Both the position numbers and the translations under genes were made by a program. From Prevotella intermedia ATCC 25611 = DSM 20706 (GTDB taxonomy: Bacteria > Bacteroidota > Bacteroidia > Bacteroidales > Bacteroidaceae): a stretch of 64,000 bases of DNA. Numbering within the stretch: position 1 is the first letter of the stretch; the number at the start of each line of letters is the position of its first letter. Shown one piece after another: positions 16,974 through 24,807 of the stretch. Under the pieces are notes generated by a model. That model saw only the letters and a program-made list of their open reading frames with translations. It was not told where the DNA came from and did not search any database. The stretch covers positions 1,612,001 to 1,676,000 of the forward strand of contig NZ_CP019300.1 in the NCBI RefSeq assembly GCF_001953955.1, in the 5' to 3' direction.

Positions 16974-17753
16974 ATGACAGAAACAATAATCGGCTTATCA
17001 ATACCACTTTTGGGAACGGTTTTAGGGTCGGGATTTGTGTTTTTTATGCGCAATGAAATGCCTGCGCGCCTACAAAAAGCATTGCTGGGCTTTGCTTCTG
17101 GCGTTATGGTGGCAGCATCTATATGGTCGCTCATCATACCGTCTATGGATATGTGGGCAGACCAAGGACGCCTGCGCATAGTGCCCGCCTTGGTTGGTTT
17201 CTTAGTGGGTATAGCCTTTTTGTTGCTCATCGACTATATCACACCCCACCTTCATATTGGCAGCAGTAAACCCGAAGGACCACGCACCAAGCTGAGCCGA
17301 ACGGCTATGCTCACCTTTGCCGTTACCATTCACAATCTTCCCGAAGGTATGGCAGTAGGTGTTGTACTGGCAGGAGCCTTGCAAACAGGAAGTTACATAT
17401 CAACAGCTGCAGCGATGACGATGGCGATTGGTATTGCCCTTCAGAACATTCCTGAAGGTGCCATCATCTCTATGCCGATGCGCGAAGCAGGTAACTCACG
17501 TATGAAATCGTTCATCATCGGTTCGCTTAGTGGCGTAGTAGAACCTATTGGTGGCATACTCGTAATACTGTTGGCAAGTGCCATAACGCCCGCCCTGCCC
17601 TATTTGCTGAGTTTTGCAGCAGGTGCTATGTTCTATGTGGTGGTAGAAGAACTCATACCAGAAGCATCTGAAGGCGAACATTCCAACCTTTCTACCATTG
17701 GTTTTGCCATTGGCTTTGCCCTTATGATGACCTTAGACGTGGTGTTAGGATAA
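16974..17753 (+). CDS. ZIP family metal transporter
   Basis: A 259-residue inner-membrane protein with about eight hydrophobic segments. The two ZIP metal-site signatures are present: HNLPEGMAVGV in helix 4 and QNIPEGAIISM in helix 5, with the His, Asn, Glu and Gln ligands expected for Zn2+/Fe2+ import. A third helix with VVEELIPEA near residue 225 is also typical of the ZupT/GufA subgroup. A 15-base gap separates it from the patatin gene, so it closes the HAD-CDF-patatin-ZIP operon. Substrate choice between zinc, iron and manganese cannot be read from the sequence. Confidence 0.92.
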   Translation: MTETIIGLSIPLLGTVLGSGFVFFMRNEMPARLQKALLGFASGVMVAASIWSLIIPSMDMWADQGRLRIVPALVGFLVGIAFLLLIDYITPHLHIGSSKPEGPRTKLSRTAMLTFAVTIHNLPEGMAVGVVLAGALQTGSYISTAAAMTMAIGIALQNIPEGAIISMPMREAGNSRMKSFIIGSLSGVVEPIGGILVILLASAITPALPYLLSFAAGAMFYVVVEELIPEASEGEHSNLSTIGFAIGFALMMTLDVVLG

Positions 17754-17756
17754 TTC

Positions 17757-17804
17757 TCGATAAGTGCTTTTATAGCTATTAGTGAACCGAAAAACACTTG
17801 TCGA
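17757..17804 (+). terminator. Weak terminator-like hairpin after the ZIP gene
   Basis: TCGATAAGTG pairs with CACTTGTCGA with one wobble pair; a T-rich run follows about 10 bases later. It begins four bases past the stop codon. Confidence 0.4.
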
Positions 17805-17925
17805 TAAAGAAAACTTTTTCTTTTATTCAATTTTTTATTGGCATTTAAAGTGCTAATATTTAACGATATAAACCTAAAACTCATAATTTTAGGAAGAAAA
17901 TAACACAAAAAAAGTAGGGAAAATA

Positions 17926-17957
17926 TTTGGAAGTATACAAAAAACTCACTAACTTTG
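17926..17957 (+). promoter_or_regulatory. Consensus promoter in a gene-free stretch
   Basis: TTTG (17926-17929), 20 bases, then TAACTTTG (17950-17957), a full match to the Bacteroidetes promoter, with no open frame downstream before the terminator at 18000-18034. Confidence 0.6.
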
Positions 17958-17961
17958 CCAT

Positions 17962-18033
17962 AGTTTTTTTTAGTGGTTAATTTAGTTTTAGTATTGGAAC
18001 CTTGGTTGATGTGATATCAGTCAAGGCTTTTTT
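17962..18033 (+). ncRNA. Candidate ~70-nt small RNA
   Basis: Bounded by the promoter at 17926-17957 and by a strong terminator: CCTTGGTTGAT (18000-18010), loop GTGAT, ATCAGTCAAGG (18016-18026), then CTTTTTT. The 5' half is T-rich and unstructured; no start codon with a useful frame is present. The transcript ends and their existence are predicted only. Between 18035 and 18240 I see no gene, only a weak hairpin near 18057-18087. Confidence 0.45.
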
Positions 18034-18244
18034 ATACCTGCTATTTTTATTCGTTTTGTAAAGAACAGCAATGCCAAGCCGTTCTTACATTATCCTTTCC
18101 TTTATATCTGTACAATACACAACCTTCATAGCAAATCTATCAAAGTACAAATTAAAGCAATTGATTTATATCATAAAACAACGATAAAAGGGCTCAAAAG
18201 TTACAAAACAAACTATTCAATGCATTAAAAATAAAAAACTTTCG

Positions 18245-18252
18245 TATCTTTG
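18245..18252 (+). promoter_or_regulatory. -7 box of the micro-ORF transcription unit
   Basis: TATCTTTG followed by a predicted start near 18257. No -33 TTTG at the expected distance. Confidence 0.5.
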
Positions 18253-18280
18253 CATCGTAAGATTAAGGATAATAACAAAC

Positions 18281-18316
18281 AAAGCTGTCGGAATAAAACA
18301 TTGCTGGCAGCTTTTT
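18281..18316 (+). terminator. Hairpin with T-run upstream of the micro-ORF (possible attenuator)
   Basis: AAAGCTGTC pairs with GGCAGCTTT (one wobble), ending in TTTTT at 18312-18316. It ends 18 bases before the micro-ORF ATG and directly before its AGAAAGGA ribosome site, so it could terminate or gate transcription into the ORF. Confidence 0.45.
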
Positions 18317-18334
18317 AAAAAGAAAGGATTAATT

Positions 18335-18409
18335 ATGACAATAGCATTATTAGCAACAACAGCATTCGTAGTATCAACACTCGTGGCTGCATTCGACAAT
18401 AAGTATTAA
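18335..18409 (+). CDS. Candidate 24-residue membrane micropeptide
   Basis: A 25-codon frame, too short for usual gene calling, reads MTIALLATTAFVVSTLVAAF followed by DNKY. It is almost entirely one hydrophobic helix with a short charged tail, as in small inner-membrane peptides. It has an AGAAAGGA ribosome site seven bases before the ATG, a -7 promoter box about 80 bases upstream and a 16-bp terminator downstream, so the unit is well framed. Downstream of the stop, GTATCGCT (from about 18422) and AGCGATAC (about 18476) can pair across some 50 bases, so the transcript may also work as a structured RNA. I do not recognise the peptide family. Confidence 0.45.
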   Translation: MTIALLATTAFVVSTLVAAFDNKY

Positions 18410-18499
18410 GCGCAAAACAAGGTATCGCTAAAGGGCTGTATTCCTTACAACGCAAACAGTTAAAGGCATAGCAACAAGCGATACAACGATACTAAAACG

Positions 18500-18552
18500 A
18501 AAGAACCCTAAAACATTCTTCGCAATAGCAAAGACCTGTTTTAGGGTTCTTT
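18500..18552. terminator. Strong bidirectional terminator
   Basis: AAAGAACCCTAAAACA (18500-18515) pairs perfectly over 16 bp with TGTTTTAGGGTTCTTT (18537-18552). T-rich bases flank both sides, so it can serve the micro-ORF unit on the plus strand and the MATE gene ending at 18591 on the minus strand. Confidence 0.85.
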
Positions 18553-18590
18553 CTTATTTATATATATTGTTGAATCATTCTTTTGGTAGG

Positions 18591-19928
18591 CTAAAAGCGG
18601 TTGAAAACATACTTTCTTGCCCAAAAGAACTGAAGAATGCCACGGAAAGAAAGGAATATAAGGAAGGCTATCCACAAAGCATTGTTGCCCAAAGATGGCT
18701 TGGCAACATAATAGAAAGCAAAGAAGCAAGCCATTGCTATGGCAGAAGGAACAAGCATTCCCTTTGTTTCGGTCATACCGATAAATATGCCATCGTATAT
18801 AAAAGCTGCAACACCTGCAAGCGGAATAAAATAAACCCAAACAAGATAAGGTATCGAAGCTCGAACAACATATTCCTCATCGGTGAGCAAACGAAGAAAA
18901 TCGAGGCCGCCGAAAACGTAAACCGACGTGAACAAAACTACCATAACGCCGCCAAAAATAAACAAACGGCGCACCATTTGCAGAAATCTCGCCTTATCCT
19001 TTGCCCCATATAGCTTACCACTCAAAGCCTCACCAGCATAGGCAAAGCCGTCCATAAAGTAGGAAAAGAGGGTAAACATCGTCATCAATAGCGTATTTAC
19101 CGACAGCATTAGCGCACCTTGCTTGCCACCTGCGCTTGTGAAAAAGAGATTGACAGCTACCAAACAAAGCGTGCGTAGAAATATATCGCGGTTTACAACG
19201 AAGAAGCGTTGCCAAGCCTCAACGTGGGCAAGTGTAGACTTGAAAAGCGATAAGGAAAGCTGTGCAGTAGTTGCCGATGCATAGAAAGTTTTGTTTCTAA
19301 GTCCACGGTGCACAAAGAACAATGCCATAAAGAAACCGCTCCATTGCGCTATTAGTGTGCCTGCAGCAACTCCTTCTATCTTCCAACCAAAGGCAAAGAC
19401 GAACAACAACGAGGCGAAAATATTGATAATGTTTTGCACAATGGCTATCAGCATAGGTATTTTCGTATTCTGCATACCGATAAACCACCCCGTCAGCCCG
19501 TACAAACCAAGCATAGCAGGTGCTCCCCAAATAGCTATGCGAAAGTAAGCACGCACCAATGGCAAAGAAGTTTCGGGGGTATTCATTGCACGAACCATTC
19601 CCCACTCTATCGCAGACTGGCAAACAATGAACGTCATACCCATACCGACACCAATGGTTAAGGCACGAAGCAACACACGAAGCGCGTCCTCCCAATCCTC
19701 TCTGCCGTATGCCTGAGACGTCATTCCACTTGTACCCATGCGCAAAAAGCCCAATATCCAATACATAATATTGAATATCATAGAGCCGATAGCAATAGCA
19801 CCAATGTAGTTTTCGTTGCCTATATGTCCTACAATCGTTAAATCGACCAAGCCCAAAAGCGGCACGGTGATGTTGCTAACGATTGACGGAATGGCAAGGT
19901 TGAGTATTTCTCTGTTTGTCTTATCCAC
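18591..19928 (-). CDS. MATE family efflux transporter (DinF-like)
   Basis: A 445-residue inner-membrane protein with about 12 hydrophobic helices. The N-terminus (ILNLAIPSIVSNITVPLLGLVD) and the LTIVGHIGNENYIGAIAIGS block match the MATE fold, which exports drugs or metabolites by Na+ or H+ antiport. LGLVDLTIVG is characteristic of the DinF/NorM branch. It starts six bases after the 45-residue hypothetical gene, so the two small genes upstream are likely in the same transcript. The exported substrate is unknown. Confidence 0.9.
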   Translation of the reverse strand: MDKTNREILNLAIPSIVSNITVPLLGLVDLTIVGHIGNENYIGAIAIGSMIFNIMYWILGFLRMGTSGMTSQAYGREDWEDALRVLLRALTIGVGMGMTFIVCQSAIEWGMVRAMNTPETSLPLVRAYFRIAIWGAPAMLGLYGLTGWFIGMQNTKIPMLIAIVQNIINIFASLLFVFAFGWKIEGVAAGTLIAQWSGFFMALFFVHRGLRNKTFYASATTAQLSLSLFKSTLAHVEAWQRFFVVNRDIFLRTLCLVAVNLFFTSAGGKQGALMLSVNTLLMTMFTLFSYFMDGFAYAGEALSGKLYGAKDKARFLQMVRRLFIFGGVMVVLFTSVYVFGGLDFLRLLTDEEYVVRASIPYLVWVYFIPLAGVAAFIYDGIFIGMTETKGMLVPSAIAMACFFAFYYVAKPSLGNNALWIAFLIFLSFRGILQFFWARKYVFNRF

Positions 19929-19934
19929 GCTGTT

Positions 19935-20072
19935 TCATCGAATATAGTCTTTCGACACCAAGTCGTAGTAAAGTGCTTCGAGTTCAGCTAACGACAATCG
20001 CTCCACCGAATGTTCTATTATTCTTATGAGTTCTGCCTTTCTTGCGTCGTCTTGTATTTTGTCGAAATCCAT
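19935..20072 (-). CDS. Small hypothetical protein (45 aa)
   Basis: A 45-residue acidic helical protein, MDFDKIQDDARKAELIRIIE onward, with a predicted amphipathic helix pair and no signal or membrane segment. The upstream ATG at 20141 gives a longer frame but overlaps the preceding gene, so I prefer 20072, three bases past that gene's stop. It lies between the 81-residue gene and the MATE gene with gaps of two and six bases. I do not recognise a family. Confidence 0.6.
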   Translation of the reverse strand: MDFDKIQDDARKAELIRIIEHSVERLSLAELEALYYDLVSKDYIR

Positions 20073-20074
20073 AT

Positions 20075-20320
20075 TTATAATCTTAATTCTAATTCGTTGA
20101 TGGCCTCTTGCATATCTGCTGCAAAGGTTGTGTGGTTGCAAAGAAACTCTTTTCTGCCTTTGGCAAGGTGCGCATAGAGTTCCTTATTCATATCGTTTAC
20201 ATACGATGCAATGGCAAATTCGATGTCATCTCTTTGCGTTTCGCTATTGGAAAACTCGTAAACACGATATTTCTGATGCAGAAAACAGTAGGCAGATTCT
20301 ATACTATCCTTGTTTATCAT
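20075..20320 (-). CDS. Small hypothetical protein (81 aa)
   Basis: An 81-residue soluble, mostly helical protein beginning MINKDSIESAYCFLHQKYRV. It contains ETQRDDIEFAIASYVNDMNK, consistent with a small all-alpha fold, and has no signal peptide, membrane helix or metal site. It is tightly followed by the 45-residue gene (two-base gap), a pairing that suggests joint expression with the MATE pump. I do not recognise the family, and no function can be given. Confidence 0.6.
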   Translation of the reverse strand: MINKDSIESAYCFLHQKYRVYEFSNSETQRDDIEFAIASYVNDMNKELYAHLAKGRKEFLCNHTTFAADMQEAINELELRL

Positions 20321-20430
20321 AGGTTATTGGCTTTGCAAAAGAATTGGAACAGTTATACAAAACCGAACAACTTCCGCTTCGTTCTTCGTAAGTTCTTTGC
20401 GTTTGCATATTGCTTTTGGTTAGTAAAGAA

Positions 20431-20904
20431 CTATGGTTTCACTTTAAATCGCACACGAAACGACCGACTGTACTCGTCCCAATTTGTACCCAAAAGTTCA
20501 AATTTACCTATCTGTAACGTAGAACGAACGTGCTTGCCGATGCACGGACACACATCGTAATCGCCTATTCTAACGAGTCTTATCTTCTCTGAAGCATCTT
20601 CAGGAAGTCGTTCGAGCGTTACTCCTTCGGGCAATTCGGTGCGTTCCACAAGCTCGTAGGTTACAGGAAGGTCAGCTTCGATGAGCCTGTTCATTTCGTC
20701 TTCTATCGCTTTTTCGTCTTTTCGAGATGGTTTTTTCGAAAGTACGAAAGTCATTTTACTTTTCTTTCGTTCTATGTGCGCATTCTTACTGCGCTCCGTT
20801 CCGAACATTCTTACCATGAGTTGGTTAAGAAGATGCTCTGCCGTATGTGCAGGAGGAAACTCTTCCTTATTATGTTGATTGAATGTGTAATCGTCTAATT
20901 CCAT
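20431..20904 (-). CDS. AlaX-like trans-editing protein (tRNA SAD domain)
   Basis: A 157-residue free-standing editing domain related to the second additional domain of alanyl- and threonyl-tRNA synthetases. The zinc site is complete: HTAEH (His20, His24) and CPCIGKH (Cys119, Cys121, His125). Such proteins hydrolyse mischarged aminoacyl-tRNA, commonly Ser-tRNA(Ala), in the cytoplasm. It starts three bases after the stop of the GH13 gene on the same strand, so it is probably translated from the same message even though the functions differ. The exact mischarged substrate cannot be told from the motif alone. Confidence 0.82.
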   Translation of the reverse strand: MELDDYTFNQHNKEEFPPAHTAEHLLNQLMVRMFGTERSKNAHIERKKSKMTFVLSKKPSRKDEKAIEDEMNRLIEADLPVTYELVERTELPEGVTLERLPEDASEKIRLVRIGDYDVCPCIGKHVRSTLQIGKFELLGTNWDEYSRSFRVRFKVKP

Positions 20905-20907
20905 AGC

Positions 20908-22602
20908 TTAAAATTTATAAATCCTTCCACTAAGTCCTACAACCACCATCTCGACAGGACTATCTTGCTGCAAAATAGCCGTTTGTTGGTCGCCTGAAAG
21001 CAAATCAACCATATCTTTCTTACCCTCTGTCAGCTCCATATAGTCGAACGCATGGGCAGGGATATTCACACGAACGTGAGCCTCAGCTTCGCCAAAGTTG
21101 GCAACAACAAGCAAGGTTGTATTGCCAAAACTGCGCAAAAAGGCAAACATTTTGTTGCTATCGAAGTCTTCATTCGCCTCGTTGGCATACATAAGGTCGA
21201 ACGTTTTGCCCTCGCTGACGGCTTTCTCACTATTGCAAATATTCAATATTGTGTGGTAATCCTTTTCCAATTGCAGTTGTTCAGCCGACAACTCGCTACG
21301 CTCAAAGAAACCTTTGCGAATGGCATCAACGCTCCAATAGTCGAAAATAGTAGAGCGACCGTCTACGCCTGAGAAGCCTTCGCCGTCCACTCCTCGCTCG
21401 CCGAACTCCTGTCCTGCATAAATCATCACGGGATTACGCTGAAACAAGGCTGAAACAATAAGCGCAGGGATTCCTTTTTGCATATTTCCGCAAAAGAAAT
21501 CGGACGCTATTCGCTGCTCGTCGTGGTTCTCAAGGAAGTACAATATATGCTCACGAATATCGTCGGTAGCCTGCCATTGCTGCGAAATATTACTTGCCGA
21601 ACGGTACCCACACATCACATCGCGCAAGCAATCGTACATGCCCACCTTGTCGTACAGATAGTCGAAACCTGCTGCAACATACGTTCTATACTGATTAGGG
21701 TCGTACACTTCGCCAATGAAAACGATGTGGGGATACTGCGCTTTTACCTTTTCGGTGGCATACTTCCAAAACTCATGGGGCACCATTTCTGCCATATCGC
21801 AGCGGAAACCATCAACTCCTTTAGCCGCCCAGAACAGCAATATGTCGGTCATTTTGTGCCAAGTATCGGGTATTGGTTCAAAATGGGTGCTGCGTCCGCC
21901 CCAATCGCAATAATCAATACCGTAATTCAGCTTGACGGTTTCGTACCAATCGTTGGCTTGTGGGTGTGCATCGAACCTGTCGTTACCCGTGCAGCGTGCC
22001 ACCGTCTCGGTGTATTCAGCCGCCATTTCGTTTGAATTATCAGCCTCAGTACCCTTGGGAAGCGGTATCGCTGATATATCCAAAGGTTCGTTAGGACAAT
22101 AATAGAAGTTGTTATTCACATCGAAATGCTTGCCCGTATCGTCGGTTTCGCCCAAATCTTTCACGCCCTTTGGCTTGCAAATGCTCTTGTATTCGCGCGC
22201 CACATGGTTGGGAACGAAGTCGATAATCACCTTCAAGCCTTCCTTATGGGTGCGTTTTACCAAGTCTTCAAACTCGCTCATACGTTCCGCAACATTATCA
22301 GCGATGTCGGGGTCGATGTCGTAATAGTCGGTAATGGCATAGGGCGAACCAGCCTTACCCTTAACAACGCGTGGTGTCTGACGTGGAATACCGAAAGCAG
22401 AATAGTCGGTGCAAGTGGCATGACGAATGACACCAGTGTACCAAATGGTATTTACACCGAGCGACTTTATCTGCTGCAACGTTGCAACATCAAAGTCATT
22501 CATCTTTCCAACACCATTTTCTGCAAGCGTACCGTTTGGCTTTCTATTGCTGTTCTTGTTGCCAAAGGTACGTGTAAACACTTGGTAAATTACTAATTTC
22601 AT
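20908..22602 (-). CDS. GH13 family alpha-amylase, cytoplasmic
   Basis: About 564 residues, no signal peptide. The GH13 catalytic regions are visible: IIDFVPNHV (region I), GVDGFRCDMAEMVP with the nucleophile Asp (region II), FIGEVYDP with the acid/base Glu (region III) and FLENHDEQR with the transition-state Asp (region IV). The (beta/alpha)8 barrel is followed by a short beta domain. It hydrolyses internal alpha-1,4 bonds of maltodextrin or glycogen. The ATG at 22602 is chosen because MKLVIYQVFTRTFGN is the conserved first strand; the ATG at 22641 only adds 13 non-conserved residues that read into the palindrome at 22634. Located away from the glycogen-type operon. Confidence 0.9.
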   Translation of the reverse strand: MKLVIYQVFTRTFGNKNSNRKPNGTLAENGVGKMNDFDVATLQQIKSLGVNTIWYTGVIRHATCTDYSAFGIPRQTPRVVKGKAGSPYAITDYYDIDPDIADNVAERMSEFEDLVKRTHKEGLKVIIDFVPNHVAREYKSICKPKGVKDLGETDDTGKHFDVNNNFYYCPNEPLDISAIPLPKGTEADNSNEMAAEYTETVARCTGNDRFDAHPQANDWYETVKLNYGIDYCDWGGRSTHFEPIPDTWHKMTDILLFWAAKGVDGFRCDMAEMVPHEFWKYATEKVKAQYPHIVFIGEVYDPNQYRTYVAAGFDYLYDKVGMYDCLRDVMCGYRSASNISQQWQATDDIREHILYFLENHDEQRIASDFFCGNMQKGIPALIVSALFQRNPVMIYAGQEFGERGVDGEGFSGVDGRSTIFDYWSVDAIRKGFFERSELSAEQLQLEKDYHTILNICNSEKAVSEGKTFDLMYANEANEDFDSNKMFAFLRSFGNTTLLVVANFGEAEAHVRVNIPAHAFDYMELTEGKKDMVDLLSGDQQTAILQQDSPVEMVVVGLSGRIYKF

Positions 22603-22633
22603 AAGTTTTGGCTTATATCCGATAGAATAAAAA

Positions 22634-22725
22634 GGACACAACTCCCCACATTTCCTTACACCCCCTTGGGCTTTTCAAGCTAACTTTCTACGAGCCAAGC
22701 AACAGGAAATACAGGGGCTTGTGTC
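22634..22725. repeat. Long imperfect palindrome between fabD and the GH13 gene
   Basis: GGACACAACTCCCC (22634-22647) pairs with GGGGCTTGTGTCC (22714-22725 region). Inside it, TTTCCT pairs with AGGAAA and CTTGGGCT with AGCCAAG, so about 92 bases can fold into one long interrupted hairpin. It occupies most of the 184-base gap. It may be a dispersed palindromic element or an RNA structure in the fabD 3' region. Confidence 0.55.
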
Positions 22726-22786
22726 CCTACATGAAAATTATTGAGGTGGAAACAGCACTGCTATCTATTGCAGTTGCCGTGCTATA

Positions 22787-23674
22787 TTATTCCACTCCGT
22801 GAGCATTCACTTCCTTATCTATCTTGCTTATCATACCTTGAAGTGCCTTTCCAGGACCACATTCAATAAATTCGGTTGCACCATCGGCAATCATGTGCTG
22901 TACGCTTTCGGTCCAACGAACGCTCGATGTAAGCTGTGCGATAAGGTTTGCCTTTATTTCTGCTGCATCGGTGTGTGGCTTAGCGTCTACATTCTGATAT
23001 ACAGCGCACTTAGGCGATGCTATATTGGTAGCCTCAATACCTGCCTGCAACTCGTCTTTTGCAGCCTGCATGAATGGCGAGTGGAATGCTCCGCCCACCT
23101 TCAAAGGCAACGCACGCTTGGCACCAGCTTCCTTCAACAACTCACAAGCCTCGTCGATACCTTCCTTTGAACCAGAAATTACCAACTGACCGGGGCAGTT
23201 AAAGTTGGCTGCAACAACCATTTTGCCACTCTTTGTAACTTGTTCGCAAACCTCTACCACCTTTTCGTCAGCCAAACCGATAATCGCAGCCATCGTACCA
23301 GGGTTCAACTCGCAAGCTTTCTGCATGCAGTTTGCACGCAAAGCAACGAGCTTCAAGCCGTCTTCAAACGACAATGCGCCTGCTGCTACCAATGCCGAGA
23401 ACTCGCCGAGAGAGTGTCCTGCCACCATTTCAGGCTTGAAATCGTCGCCCAAGCAAAGTGCTGAAATTACACTGTGGAGGAACACTGCAGGCTGTGTTAC
23501 GTTGGTTTGCTTCAACTGTTCGTCTGTTCCTGCAAACATTATATCGGTTATCTTAAAGCCAAGAATTTCGTCAGCTTTATCGAAAAGTTCTTTTGCTAAA
23601 GGGTTGTTGTCATACAGGTCCTTGCCCATACCTACAAACTGTGAGCCCTGTCCAGGGAATACAAATGCTTTCAT
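22787..23674 (-). CDS. fabD: Malonyl-CoA:ACP transacylase
   Basis: A 295-residue cytoplasmic enzyme that moves malonyl from CoA to acyl carrier protein for fatty acid elongation. Motifs: FPGQGSQFVGMGKDL at the N-terminus, the nucleophile elbow GHSLGEFSAL with Ser88, the carboxylate-binding Arg region (ALRANCMQKA) and the catalytic His in GGAFHSPFM. Length is standard. It has its own promoter upstream and no other fatty-acid genes beside it, which is usual for stand-alone Bacteroidetes fabD. A 184-base gap with a palindrome separates it from the GH13 gene. Confidence 0.96.
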   Translation of the reverse strand: MKAFVFPGQGSQFVGMGKDLYDNNPLAKELFDKADEILGFKITDIMFAGTDEQLKQTNVTQPAVFLHSVISALCLGDDFKPEMVAGHSLGEFSALVAAGALSFEDGLKLVALRANCMQKACELNPGTMAAIIGLADEKVVEVCEQVTKSGKMVVAANFNCPGQLVISGSKEGIDEACELLKEAGAKRALPLKVGGAFHSPFMQAAKDELQAGIEATNIASPKCAVYQNVDAKPHTDAAEIKANLIAQLTSSVRWTESVQHMIADGATEFIECGPGKALQGMISKIDKEVNAHGVE

Positions 23675-23706
23675 CTTTATTTCTTTTTATTTAATCTTTT
23701 AGGGTA

Positions 23707-23738
23707 CAAAAGTACAATAATAATATGAAACACACAAA
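23707..23738 (-). promoter_or_regulatory. Promoter of fabD
   Basis: On the minus strand TTTG (23738-23735), 20 bases, then TACTTTTG (23714-23707), with the ATG at 23674 about 28 bases past the predicted start. Confidence 0.7.
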
Positions 23739-23913
23739 TTTCCGCCCTTTCACCTTATATATAATTAGGTGAAAAGATGATGATTATAAAGTTGCCGTTC
23801 CCTAAATCGACTGCTCATACATAAAAATAGAAATAAAACCTCTTCTTTTAAAATAGCTTTTGATGTGCCTGAGAGGCTGATTTCTGAATTATCAGAACTT
23901 TGAGAAATATTTA

Positions 23914-23969
23914 TTTACGTGTAAAGAAATTATTATTTACGTGTAGAAAAATATTTATTTACACGTAAA
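23914..23969. repeat. Palindromic array of TTTACGTGTAAA units, locus 2
   Basis: TTTACGTGTAAA (23914-23925), a degenerate ATTTACGTGTAG (23935-23946) and TTTACACGTAAA (23958-23969) with AAATATTT-type spacers, the same architecture as at 14212-14289. It lies between the truA stop and the fabD promoter. Nothing else is evident in the 335-base gap. Confidence 0.78.
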
Positions 23970-24009
23970 GAATTTGTCAGATTAATCGTTTTACCATGCG
24001 ATTACACCA

Positions 24010-24783
24010 CTAAAAAGAGGGATACTCCACATTCCAGAGAAACAAAGCATTGCCAGGCATACTCTCGCCAGCATCGCTTCGGGTGCCGCTATCTACTATC
24101 TTGCGGAACTCATCGAGCGAAATCCGACCCCTTCCCACCTCTATCAACGTGCCGACAACGGCGCGAACCATATTGCGAAGGAAACGGTTGGCAGTAATCA
24201 CGAAGCACCATTCCTCTGCTTCGGCTGCATCATCGTGAATGGATAGCTCGGTCTTGCAGCGTTCCCAGCGTGCCTCTGTCAAGTTGCAAATGGTGGTTTT
24301 GTTGTCGCCCCCAGCCTTGCAAAAGCACTTAAAGTCGCGTTCACCGACAAGATAACTTGCTGCTTCGTTCATACGTTCGTAGTCTAATGTGTAAGGCATC
24401 TCGCAAGAATAGGCTCTCAAAAATGGGTTTCGCCCATGGTGTATATAATAATGATAGGTGCGAGAGGTGGCTGAAAAGCGTGCGTGCAGTTCGCTATCGA
24501 CAGCGAAAACAGCCGTTACAGCAACATCGCGGGGCAGCAAGCGGTTCAGTTTGTACGCCAGCTGCTTGCAGTCGATGCCCTCTTGTCCATCAAAATGGGC
24601 TATCATGGTGCGTGCGTGCACTCCCGCATCGGTTCGTCCAGCCCCTGTTACGCTTATCTTTGTGCGCAATAAGGTTGATAAAGCCTTTTCCAAGACCTCT
24701 TGAACCGATATTCCGTTGGGCTGAATTTGCCAACCGTGATAGTTCGTACCGTCGTATGAGAATTTTATAAAGTATCTTTGCAT
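24010..24783 (-). CDS. truA: tRNA pseudouridine(38-40) synthase
   Basis: A 257-residue cytoplasmic enzyme that converts uridines 38-40 of the tRNA anticodon arm to pseudouridine. The first strand reads MQRYFIKFSYDGTNYHGWQ and the catalytic Asp lies in GAGRTDAGVHA; the RFSATSRTYHYYIH and NRFLRNMVRAVVG blocks complete the family pattern. I chose the ATG at 24783 because the other candidate at 24795 falls inside the -7 promoter box. The leader would be about five bases. It follows comEC on the same strand with only 24 bases between the genes, yet appears to have its own promoter. Confidence 0.93.
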   Translation of the reverse strand: MQRYFIKFSYDGTNYHGWQIQPNGISVQEVLEKALSTLLRTKISVTGAGRTDAGVHARTMIAHFDGQEGIDCKQLAYKLNRLLPRDVAVTAVFAVDSELHARFSATSRTYHYYIHHGRNPFLRAYSCEMPYTLDYERMNEAASYLVGERDFKCFCKAGGDNKTTICNLTEARWERCKTELSIHDDAAEAEEWCFVITANRFLRNMVRAVVGTLIEVGRGRISLDEFRKIVDSGTRSDAGESMPGNALFLWNVEYPSF

Positions 24784-24792
24784 AAGTAGATG

Positions 24793-24800
24793 CAAAGATA
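24793..24800 (-). promoter_or_regulatory. -7 box of truA inside a perfect palindrome
   Basis: TATCTTTG on the minus strand. It is the first arm of a perfect inverted repeat, TATCTTTGCAT / ATGCAAAGATA, whose second arm covers the truA start codon. No clear -33 element is present. Confidence 0.5.
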
Positions 24801-24807
24801 CGGAAAA

